Assembly (NCBI RefSeq): GCF_023168405.1
Contig: NZ_AP025285.1
Coordinates: forward strand, 124,001-188,000
DNA from: Leptogranulimonas caecicola
GTDB lineage: Bacteria > Actinomycetota > Coriobacteriia > Coriobacteriales > Atopobiaceae
Reading direction: 5' to 3'
DNA: 64,000 nt
How positions within the stretch are numbered: position 1 is the stretch's first letter; every line of letters starts with the position of its first letter. Under the pieces are notes generated by a model. The model ran no database searches. It saw nothing but the letters and a program-made list of their open reading frames with translations, and was not told the origin of the DNA. This document shows, piece by piece, positions 1-7,255 of this stretch. The position numbers and the translations under genes were made by a program.

Positions 1-867
1 GATCGCGAGTTGACTGGATTGCGCAGTGCGTATCCACAGGCACCATCGGCAGTTCAGGCTCTTGTGGGGCGCCGAGAACATCGTCATGAGGTGAAAGGCG
101 GATCCATGCGTCTCTGGTCTGCGGCACTTCCTGGTGGCACGATTTGTCGGGTGGAAGAGGGGCCCGGTGCCGGTCTGCATGTGGTTTCGCCTGAGCTTTA
201 CTTGCTCCTTCGAGCTGCAGAGCTATCCCGCTGGGAACTCGTGCTTCTTGCCATGGAGTTCTGGGGTCGTTTTGACTCGCGTGATGACCGAGAGAGCGGT
301 GTCGAGGCCAGGCCTTATCCCCTTGCCTCCCAGAACTCTGTCGAGAGAGTAATGTTAGCTATAGAGGGTCGCGTCCCCGGTATGGCGTTGATGCGCTTCG
401 CGCTTGCTCGAGGACTGCCGGGCTCTCGGTCTCCTCGAGAATCCGCCTTGGCGCTCTTTCTTTCACTTCCTCGCAAGCTCGGGGGACTGGGGCTCGATCC
501 ACCAGAACTGAACACCTCTGTGGGTCTTTCGGCTCGCGGGAAGCAGATCTTTGGAGCGCCACAGGCCATGCCGGACCTGCTCTTTCCTGCGACGTCGATC
601 GATGTTGAGTATGACTCTTCCGCTCATCATCTGGGTGCCGACGAAGTGCTTCATGACAAGTTGCGCCAGCTTGCATTGGAAGCCTCCGGGATCACGGTGA
701 TGCCGATCACCGGGCCGGTAGTAAGGGAATACGGTCAGCTAGTTGCGGCCGCCGATGCCATTGCAGCGGCGGTCAACGGTCGGGATCCTTCCCCGCTTTC
801 GGAACGGCTGGAGGAGCGGCGTCGCGAGCTGTATCGGCAGCTGTTTCGCCTGCGCAGCCTATGGTGA
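1..867 (+). CDS. Partial DUF559-like / AbiEi-like nuclease-fold protein
   Basis: The reading frame is open to the left edge, so the true start probably lies outside; an internal ATG at 106 with AAAGG upstream is an alternative. The C-terminal half has the signature of small PD-(D/E)XK proteins of the DUF559 type: a S-P-R-E-S segment near residue 141 (counting from position 10), then P-D-L near 188-190 and V-E-Y-D near 199-202, which would supply the acidic metal ligands. Actinobacterial proteins of this layout are often annotated as hypothetical, endonuclease-domain or AbiEi-like antitoxin proteins. No partner gene is visible here. An array of CTCACTGA words begins about 90 bp after the stop. 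Whether it cuts or binds DNA is inference from the motif. Confidence 0.6.
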   Translation, partial: DRELTGLRSAYPQAPSAVQALVGRREHRHEVKGGSMRLWSAALPGGTICRVEEGPGAGLHVVSPELYLLLRAAELSRWELVLLAMEFWGRFDSRDDRESGVEARPYPLASQNSVERVMLAIEGRVPGMALMRFALARGLPGSRSPRESALALFLSLPRKLGGLGLDPPELNTSVGLSARGKQIFGAPQAMPDLLFPATSIDVEYDSSAHHLGADEVLHDKLRQLALEASGITVMPITGPVVREYGQLVAAADAIAAAVNGRDPSPLSERLEERRRELYRQLFRLRSLW

Positions 868-913
868 GAGTTGGGCTGGCTTGGCGAACTGGCCCATTGG
901 GTCGCTGGTGGCT

Positions 914-1053
914 GGTCGCTGGCGGCTTCAGCCTGTTGGGTCGCTGGCGGCTTCAGTGAGTGCGCTCATGCCCCTCAGTGAGCGGAATTCTGCTCACTGA
1001 AGCTCAGTGAGCACCTAATACGCTCACTGAAGGCACTTTGGCTGCTCACTGAG
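914..1053. repeat. Intergenic word array A (CTCACTGA)
   Basis: The word CTCACTGA or its complement occurs six times: TCAGTGAG at 953-960, 975-982 and 1004-1011, CTCACTGA at 993-1000, 1023-1030 and 1045-1052. Neighbouring copies in opposite orientation can pair. An 18-bp direct repeat (914-931 and 939-956, GGTCGCTGGCGGCTTCAG) leads into it. The array lies between the convergent ends of the nuclease-like gene and metA. No promoter or gene is seen in it. Confidence 0.8.
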
Positions 1054-1100
1054 CAAGCTAATCATTGGAGTGCCGGTGGCCGAGGTAGGTTCCTTTGCAG

Positions 1101-2075
1101 CTAGAACTTGTTGGGGGTGCCGTCGGTGTCGGGGATTTGGGCGGCCAGCTGCGCTTTGACCTGCGGGATTTGTGCGGGGTCGTAGGGCGTCATCTGGTAG
1201 ACGTAGTTGAGCCAGTTGCGCCAGAGGAGGTTCGCGTGGGCGCGCCAGGTGAAGAGGGGCTGGCGCTCGGGGTCGTCGTCGGGGAAGTAATTTTCCGGCA
1301 GCTGGATGGGCAGGCCGGCTTTGAAGTCGCGCCAGTATTCGCCGGCCAGGGTGTCGCGACCGTACTCGAAGTGGCCCTGGACGTAGACCTCGAAGAAGTG
1401 ACGTGTGGCCACCAGTGCGGGGCCGGAGGTGAAGCCGCGGGAGAGGACCTGGAGCGACGGGTCGGCCTCGATGGCGTTGGGGTCGCTCGCGGCGTGGCGC
1501 GAGTGGGGCATGTTGTGCACCTCGTCGAAGCCGTTGGTTAAGAAGTTGTACTCATCGCAAAGACGCTGAGGGAAGACGCCAAAGAGCTTGGACCCTAGCA
1601 GGCGCTTGGGGATGTTGTGCAGGTGATAGAGGCCCGCCATGGCCCCCCAGCAGAGATACATGGTGGAAAAGACGTGGGTTTGTGCCCAGTCCATGATGTC
1701 GCAGAGTTCGTCCCAGTAGTCCACCTCTTCGAAGGGCATCTGCTCCACCGGGGCGCCGGTGATCACCAAGCCGTCGTAGTAGTGATCGCGAAAACTCTCG
1801 AACGGTTCGTAGAATTTCACCAGATGATCCTGGCTCACATGGGTGGACTCGTGGCTGGAGACGCGCATGAAGTCTACGTCCACCTGCAGCGGGCTCTTGG
1901 AGATGAGGCGCAGGATCTGAGTCTCGGTCTCGATCTTGGTGGGCATGAGGTTGAGAATGACCACCCTCAGCGGACGGATGTCCTGCTTTGCTGCAGCCTC
2001 CTCTTCGAGGGCGAAGATGCGTTCTTGATGCAGTATCTCTTTGGCCGGCAGGCCGTCGGCGACTTTGATGGGCAT
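1101..2075 (-). CDS. metA: Homoserine O-acetyltransferase, MetA family
   Basis: First step of methionine synthesis: activates the hydroxyl of L-homoserine in the cytoplasm. At 324 residues it has the length of full MetA proteins. The catalytic residues fall at canonical positions: Cys142 in Y-L-C-W-G, His235 and Glu237 in Q-G-H-F-E-Y. Residue 111 is Glu (G-A-P-V-E). In this family Glu111 is associated with acetyl-CoA use and Gly111 with succinyl-CoA, so I call an acetyltransferase despite the traditional succinyltransferase name. Its product would feed the O-acetylhomoserine sulfhydrylase at 28095-29366. The gene stands alone with no methionine or SAM riboswitch recognised upstream. Confidence 0.93.
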   Translation of the reverse strand: MPIKVADGLPAKEILHQERIFALEEEAAAKQDIRPLRVVILNLMPTKIETETQILRLISKSPLQVDVDFMRVSSHESTHVSQDHLVKFYEPFESFRDHYYDGLVITGAPVEQMPFEEVDYWDELCDIMDWAQTHVFSTMYLCWGAMAGLYHLHNIPKRLLGSKLFGVFPQRLCDEYNFLTNGFDEVHNMPHSRHAASDPNAIEADPSLQVLSRGFTSGPALVATRHFFEVYVQGHFEYGRDTLAGEYWRDFKAGLPIQLPENYFPDDDPERQPLFTWRAHANLLWRNWLNYVYQMTPYDPAQIPQVKAQLAAQIPDTDGTPNKF

Positions 2076-2494
2076 GGGGTGTCCTTGAGGGGTTTTTCGG
2101 TGAGTTTCAGACGAACTCCCATTCTAGCAGTGCGGACGAGGGGCGAGCTAGGGAGTGGGGAGAGGGCTGAGCTAAACTGCCGCATGGGTGGAGCGCTGCT
2201 GATTTGCCGTATCGGGGCGCGGAGGGTGGCAGTGCTGGTGCGCTGAGAAGCTAGGGGGCGTTGGGACGCTGCTGGCTGAACTGCAGGTTGAGGCTGAGAC
2301 TATGGAGCAGCAGTTCAATTATGAATAAATGCAGAGCATAAGTTTATAGACCAGTAAGGGCGAAAAACCTACCGCTGGAATGGAATGTTCCATAATAGAA
2401 ATAGCAATCAGCAATAATTTAATAGGGGATTATATGTGGAAAGCTATGAGCTTATAGTTGCTGGTACCGATGTGTAATGAGAGGAGCATTCCTT

Positions 2495-2962
2495 ATGAAA
2501 CCACAGAATTTCAAGCTCTCAAGACGCTATCTGGCATTTGTGGCATTGCTGCTCCTCTTTGTAGGTCTTGGAACAATTGCATGGGCAGCTCCTTCCTTTA
2601 TCCCGGTCACCAACTCGCCAGCCAACGAGTTCACCGGAGGCTTTGCCCAACACAAGGGCCGTGTAACCCAGGCGGGCTACGGGCGCATCGTGCTGGAGGA
2701 TCCTAATGTGCTTACCCGCCAGCAGCTTCCCGAGGGCGCCAAGGCATTCGAGGTCTTTCTGGTGGATGAGAACACCCAGATCACCGATGCGCGCGGAATC
2801 CCTGTTGCACTCGAAAGCCTTGAGCCTCTGAGTTGGGCATTAGTAGAGGTCGACTACTACGATGACCGCAACGATGAGCCCTATCCTGCAGCTACGCGCA
2901 TCTGCGCCATAGATCTTCAGACCCATCTGGATGCAATGGAGCCTCCTCAGTTTCTGGAGTAA
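2495..2962 (+). CDS. Secreted protein of unknown function
   Basis: The ATG at 2495 is chosen because GAGAGGAG lies just upstream; an earlier in-frame start at 2477 lacks this. The 155-residue product begins with a basic stretch, then a hydrophobic segment (about residues 13-32) ending in A-W-A-A, which looks like a signal peptide with cleavage near residue 33. The mature part is about 120 residues, acidic and cysteine-poor, with a segment (V-D-E-N-T-Q-I-T-D-A) that resembles small beta-barrel secreted proteins. I do not recognise a family. Its GC content is lower than its neighbours. It is probably transcribed alone. Confidence 0.65.
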   Translation: MKPQNFKLSRRYLAFVALLLLFVGLGTIAWAAPSFIPVTNSPANEFTGGFAQHKGRVTQAGYGRIVLEDPNVLTRQQLPEGAKAFEVFLVDENTQITDARGIPVALESLEPLSWALVEVDYYDDRNDEPYPAATRICAIDLQTHLDAMEPPQFLE

Positions 2963-3069
2963 TGGGCGTTTGGATGCTGATATTTTGTAGGGACAATGAT
3001 CTTTTGAATCGAATGCGGCGGGCATGAGGGTTCGCTAGGGTATGGAAAAGTGGATCGAGAAGCCACTAG

Positions 3070-3097
3070 GGGCATGGATTTGGGCGAATCCATGCCC
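3070..3097 (+). terminator. Hairpin downstream of the secreted-protein gene
   Basis: Perfect 11-bp stem (GGGCATGGATT, loop TGGGCG, complement) about 110 bp after the stop at 2962. It is followed by a weak T-rich stretch after a few bases, so it is a plausible but not classic terminator. Confidence 0.45.
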
Positions 3098-3140
3098 TAC
3101 GGCTTTTATCTGGCAGGATTTCCAGATCCTACCGACGCTT

Positions 3141-3346
3141 CGTGCCAAACGAACATGATTATCATTTAGTGTATCGGTTGGCACGAGAGCCTAATTTCCG
3201 ACAGATCCATTTTCCGTTGGCATGAGGGCTGCCTTTCCGGCAGCGTTTCTGACACAAGCGAGCAGAAACGAGCAGATCCAGTCCTAAATCTGCTCGTTCA
3301 GCACGTTTCGTTGCAGGATCTCTGCTCGCTAGCGGCCTCTCGTGCC
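3141..3346. repeat. Intergenic word array B (CGAGCAGA, GGCACGAGAG)
   Basis: CGAGCAGA is seen at 3259-3266 and 3269-3276, and its complement TCTGCTCG at 3289-3296 and 3321-3328. An outer pair, GGCACGAGAG at 3180-3189 and CTCTCGTGCC at 3337-3346, brackets the block, so the whole is an imperfect nested inverted repeat of about 170 bp. Related words (CGTGCCAAACG at 3141, TTGGCATGAGG at 3218) lie just outside. It fills the gap before the DEAD-box helicase gene; no coding potential is seen. Confidence 0.75.
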
Positions 3347-3554
3347 GAGGCTAAAACCATCGCTTAGTGAGTCTTTCTGCCAAACGTGTTCTGTCTTTCA
3401 AAGCCAGTGGCTAGTCGATTCGAGTGTCAAAGTACGCCACCTGAAGCCAAAACGCTCTGCACAACCTGTGCGCATCAGCCAACCAAGGCTCCCACTGTGC
3501 ATCGCGCCGCGTCATGGGGGATACTTGCACGTAGCCACAAAGAAAAGAGTTCCC

Positions 3555-5090
3555 ATGACAGACACCCCACGCCCTGCGGCACATTCTCACTCCGTCCCGG
3601 TCGCACCCGTCTCGACCGCCCAAGCGGCATCTTCCCGCGCCGCATCCGCCACACATGAAGCCGCGACTCGCGGCACCCAAGCGCCCCAGCCTCTAGACTC
3701 CCAGCCTGCCAACACCGCATCCTTCGACCAGCTGGGCCTCAGCCCTCAGCTGCTGGCTGCCGTCGACGCCCTGGGCTTCACGGCCCCCACGCCCGTCCAG
3801 GCCGACGCCATCCCCCAAGTCCTCGCCGGCCACGACGTGCTGGCCTCCGCCCAGACGGGCACCGGAAAGACCTGCGCTTTTGTGCTTCCTGTCCTCCAAC
3901 GCCTCCAGGAGCTAGGGCTTAAAGGCGATGCCGAGAAACCCCTCCGCCGCACTCGCACCCCCAAGGGTGGCAAGGGATATACGCGGGGCGGCAAGGGTTC
4001 CAGCAAAGCGGCGGCCGCTAAGGCAGCTGGCGCGACTCCGGGCTCTGGCACCATCAAGCCGCCGGCGCTCATCGTCACTCCCACTCGCGAGCTGGCTCAG
4101 CAGATCGAGAAGGTCACCAGCGCGGTGTGCGACCACACCGGTCAGCGCACCGTGGTGGTGATGGGCGGCGCGCGCTTTGACGCCCAGCTCAAAGCGCTCT
4201 CTCGCGGATGCGAGCTGCTGGTGGCCACCCCTGGGCGCCTGCTGGACCTCATGGAGCGCAAGCTGGTATCACTTTCGCAAGTGCGCATCCTGGTGTTGGA
4301 CGAAGCTGACCGCATGCTCGACATGGGCTTTTGGCCCTCGGTCAAGCGCATCTTGGCAGCCACGCCGTCCAACAAGCAGACGTTGCTTTTCTCGGCAACG
4401 ATTCCTCAATCCATGGAGTCCACCGTCGCGTCGCTGTTGCACGACCCGGCAGTGATCGAGATTGCGCGTGTAGGCGAAACGGCGAAGACCGTGGAAGAGG
4501 CCCTCATGCCGGTGGTGCAGGGGCAAAAGACAGAACTGTTGGAAGCCTTGGTAAAGCGCGATAACTATGAGCGGGTGCTGGTGTTTTGCCGCACCAAAGC
4601 CCGGGCCGACGCGGTGATGCAGTCACTGAAGGCTGCGGGCTTCTCGGTAGATGTGATGCATGCCGACCGGCCGCAAAAGGCCAGGCAACGGGCGCTGGAG
4701 AAGTTTCGGGCGGGAAAGATCCGGCTGCTGGTGGCCACCGACGTCATGAGCCGCGGCATCGATGTGTCGGGCATCGACGCGGTGATGAACTACGACGTGC
4801 CCGCCGATCCGGAAGATTACGTGCACCGCATTGGGCGCACGGGCCGCGCCGGAGCCGCAGGTCATGCCTACACTTTTGTGGCGCCGGACGAGATCAGCCC
4901 GCTGCGCGAGATCGAGTACTTTATGCATAAACTGGTGCCCGTGCAGGATCTTGAGGGATTCTCCTATGCCGCCGGTCGCATCGTGCCCAACGACCGCCGA
5001 AGCACCCAAAAGCCCAAGCGCACCATGTTCTCGGGATCTCGGGCGCGTGGCCGCGGCCCTGCCGGGGGGCGCTTTGGCCGCCACTCCTAG
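3555..5090 (+). CDS. DEAD-box RNA helicase, RhlE-like
   Basis: ATP-dependent RNA unwinding in the cytoplasm, in ribosome assembly or RNA decay. The two RecA-like domains carry the classic motifs: A-Q-T-G-T-G-K-T near residue 99, P-T-R-E-L-A-Q near 176, V-L-D-E-A-D near 248, S-A-T near 280 and H-R-I-G-R-T-G-R near 425. The 511-residue start at 3555 is preferred because the upstream in-frame extension is repeat-like DNA. Unusual: a Lys/Gly/Ala-rich insert of about 45 residues (roughly 126-170) between motifs I and Ia, which would form a basic loop. The short basic C-terminal tail (R-G-R-G-P-A-G-G-R) is common in this family. The substrate is unknown. Confidence 0.9.
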   Translation: MTDTPRPAAHSHSVPVAPVSTAQAASSRAASATHEAATRGTQAPQPLDSQPANTASFDQLGLSPQLLAAVDALGFTAPTPVQADAIPQVLAGHDVLASAQTGTGKTCAFVLPVLQRLQELGLKGDAEKPLRRTRTPKGGKGYTRGGKGSSKAAAAKAAGATPGSGTIKPPALIVTPTRELAQQIEKVTSAVCDHTGQRTVVVMGGARFDAQLKALSRGCELLVATPGRLLDLMERKLVSLSQVRILVLDEADRMLDMGFWPSVKRILAATPSNKQTLLFSATIPQSMESTVASLLHDPAVIEIARVGETAKTVEEALMPVVQGQKTELLEALVKRDNYERVLVFCRTKARADAVMQSLKAAGFSVDVMHADRPQKARQRALEKFRAGKIRLLVATDVMSRGIDVSGIDAVMNYDVPADPEDYVHRIGRTGRAGAAGHAYTFVAPDEISPLREIEYFMHKLVPVQDLEGFSYAAGRIVPNDRRSTQKPKRTMFSGSRARGRGPAGGRFGRHS

Positions 5091-5158
5091 GGCGAGCAGC
5101 GGAAGGCCTGCCAAGAGGACCAAAATCAAACTAGCAACTATATCAGGAGAGGCACCTC

Positions 5159-6457
5159 ATGAAGCAGCAGCGTCCCTATGCGCGCGCCATCGTCACCAAG
5201 AAAGCCGCCCGAGCGCTGGCTGCCGGCCACCCCTGGGTGTTTGCCGGCGAGGTGCTGGCCGTGGAGCCGGGACTGGACGGGTCGCCCGTGGAGAACGGAT
5301 GCCTGGTTGACGTCCTTGAGAAGAACGGCACCTACCAGGGAACGGGGCTCTTATCGGCAGAATCGAAGATCCGAGTGCGCCTGATCTCGCGCAACGCCAA
5401 CGACCGCTTCGACGGCGCCTTTTGGCACCGCAAGGCCGCCTGGGCCTGGGAGTACCGTAAGACGACCATGGGTCATCGCGCGCTTCCGGGCTGCGAGCCG
5501 GATACTGACTGCTGCCGAGTGGTCTTCTCGGAAGCCGACGGCTTTCCCGGCCTGGTGGTCGACCGCTACGAGGACGTGCTGGTGAGCCAGGTGGGCACCG
5601 TGGGCATGGAGCGGCTGCGTCCGCAGGTATACGGTGCGCTGTTGGATGTGCTCCGCGCTGACGGCGCCGACATCCGCGCCATCTTCGAGCGCAACGACGG
5701 CAAGACTCGCAGACTGGAGGGCCTGCCCAGCTACCAGGGCTTTTGGGGCGGCGGTGGCTGGGACGGCCAGGTGAGCGTGCCCGATTCGCCCCAGGTCGTC
5801 GCCCACGAGAACGGCATCGCCTACGCGCTGGATCTGGCCCATTCGCAAAAAACAGGCTTCTTCCTGGATCAAAAGTACAATCGCCGAGCCGTCCGCGACC
5901 TGGCCGCCGGCAAGCGCGTCCTGGACTGCTTCAGCCACGTGGGGCCCTTTGGCCTCAACGCCGCCGCAGGTGGCGCCGCCTTCACGAGGTGCGTCGACAT
6001 CTCCCAGACGGCCTGCGACCTGGCCGCTGCCAATGCGCGTCTCAACGGGCTCGACGGTTCCATGGCGTTTACCTGCGCCAATGTGTTCGAGTACTTGGAC
6101 GCCCTCCTTGCCGATAAGCGCTTCCTCAAAGAGCAGGGCGGCCCCTTTGACCTCATTGTGCTGGATCCGCCGGCCTTCACCAAGAGCCGGAGTACGCGGG
6201 GAAGCGCGGCCCGAGGCTATCGGGAGATCAACAATCAAGCCATGCGCCTGCTGCCTCGGGGTGGCTACTTGGCCACCTGCAGCTGCTCCCATTTCATGGA
6301 CGCTGAGCACCTCAAGTCCGCCATCGCCCAAGCCGCCCACGACGCCCATGTGCAGCTGCGGCAGGTGGAGGAGCGCCAGCAGGCCCCGGACCATCCCATT
6401 GTCTGGGGCATCCCCGAGACCCACTACCTGGACTTTTTCATCTTCCAGGTGGTGTAG
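5159..6457 (+). CDS. rlmI: 23S rRNA (cytosine-C5)-methyltransferase, RlmI-type
   Basis: Class I SAM-dependent methyltransferase of 432 residues. An N-terminal PUA-like segment (H-P-W-V-F-A-G-E near residues 23-30) is followed by a Rossmann domain: V-L-D-C-F-S-H-V-G-P-F-G near 240 binds SAM, D-P-P-A-F-T-K near 338 is the catalytic-loop signature, and C-S-C-S-H near 375 supplies the cysteines. Family knowledge suggests methylation of one cytosine in 23S rRNA. Start ATG at 5159 follows AGGAG. It lies 68 bp after the helicase gene on the same strand, so the two may form an RNA-maturation operon. Assignment to RlmI rather than a sister family is by motif only. Confidence 0.85.
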   Translation: MKQQRPYARAIVTKKAARALAAGHPWVFAGEVLAVEPGLDGSPVENGCLVDVLEKNGTYQGTGLLSAESKIRVRLISRNANDRFDGAFWHRKAAWAWEYRKTTMGHRALPGCEPDTDCCRVVFSEADGFPGLVVDRYEDVLVSQVGTVGMERLRPQVYGALLDVLRADGADIRAIFERNDGKTRRLEGLPSYQGFWGGGGWDGQVSVPDSPQVVAHENGIAYALDLAHSQKTGFFLDQKYNRRAVRDLAAGKRVLDCFSHVGPFGLNAAAGGAAFTRCVDISQTACDLAAANARLNGLDGSMAFTCANVFEYLDALLADKRFLKEQGGPFDLIVLDPPAFTKSRSTRGSAARGYREINNQAMRLLPRGGYLATCSCSHFMDAEHLKSAIAQAAHDAHVQLRQVEERQQAPDHPIVWGIPETHYLDFFIFQVV

Positions 6458-6573
6458 GGGTGCCGGCTTGTGGCGGTGTGCTGCGAGCGGCATGCGGATT
6501 GCGGTGCCGAGGGCGCGGGTTTCTCGGCAGCCGGGGCGTGCGCATTGAGTGACAACTTGATGCGTGGCAGAAG

Positions 6574-6788
6574 CGCCTGCCATCCTAGCGTGCCTGGCAG
6601 AAAGAACTGCCAAACTGGGGCTACTGGCAGGAATTTGGGGCTGCGAGTCTGCCAATCTACCTTCTTTGTTCTCGGAGTTTAGCTGCGCCCAGCGCCACAA
6701 AGCACAGGTTGGCAGGACTTTACCTCTGGCCGCCTGCCATCCTAGCGTGCCTGGCAGAAAGAACTGCCAAACTGGGGCTACTGGCAGG
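6574..6788. repeat. Intergenic array C: 58-bp direct repeat rich in TGGCAG/CTGCCA
   Basis: A perfect 58-bp direct repeat at 6574-6631 and 6731-6788 (period 157 bp). Each copy holds the word TGGCAG or CTGCCA four times in both orientations, with an ACTGGGGCT segment in the middle. Further copies of the word lie between (near 6650 and 6710). It sits between the methyltransferase gene and the riboswitch; no gene is seen. Confidence 0.85.
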
Positions 6789-6904
6789 GCTTCCATCTGA
6801 TCAGTGTAGTGGGCGGAATGAGTTGGCTTAGAATCTGCGACCAACACACACAGATGTAAGCACCCAAAATGAGGTACCCTTGTGCCAACTGCATATCATC
6901 GCAA

Positions 6905-7125
6905 CCCGAGGGCACGGTTCGAACAGCTGCTTGCTTAGTAGATTAATAAGGAACCCGGTTAGAGTCCGGGGCAGCCGCCACTACTGTGTTCGGGCAAAGG
7001 CGCGGGCGCATTCCCATTGGGCGCAAGCTCGAGAAGGGGCCCGCACTGGCGGTGCGTACCTGCGTAGGCCGCCACCCGTGAGTCAGGAGACTTGCCTGTC
7101 CTCGATAGGTTCGACCGTCCTGGGC
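6905..7125 (+). promoter_or_regulatory. Cobalamin (B12) riboswitch
   Basis: The conserved B12 box is clear at 7081-7096 (AGTCAGGAGACTTGCC). Upstream are the other hallmarks: AAGGAACCCGGTTAGAGTCC at about 6947-6966, followed by GGGGCAGCCGCC and CACTACTGTG. Boundaries are approximate. It precedes the two DUF4430 surface-protein genes at 7256 and 9404, so adenosylcobalamin or a related corrinoid should repress them. Whether control is by termination or by blocking the ribosome site cannot be told by eye. Confidence 0.92.
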
Positions 7126-7255
7126 GTGTGGGTCGTGGTGCCGGTGCTGTGATGCTTGGCTCCCGCTTTCCCGCCCGTTTTGTTGGCCCGATTCGGGGTC
7201 TCATCCTTGCCGCCCATCCGCCTGAGAAGGCGAAGGCACAGGCAAGGAGTTACCG

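Noticed and set aside
5351-6847. A 498-codon open frame on the minus strand across the RlmI-like gene
   Set aside because: It is the shadow of a GC-rich gene: the + strand product has all methyltransferase motifs, while this frame has none and no ribosome site.
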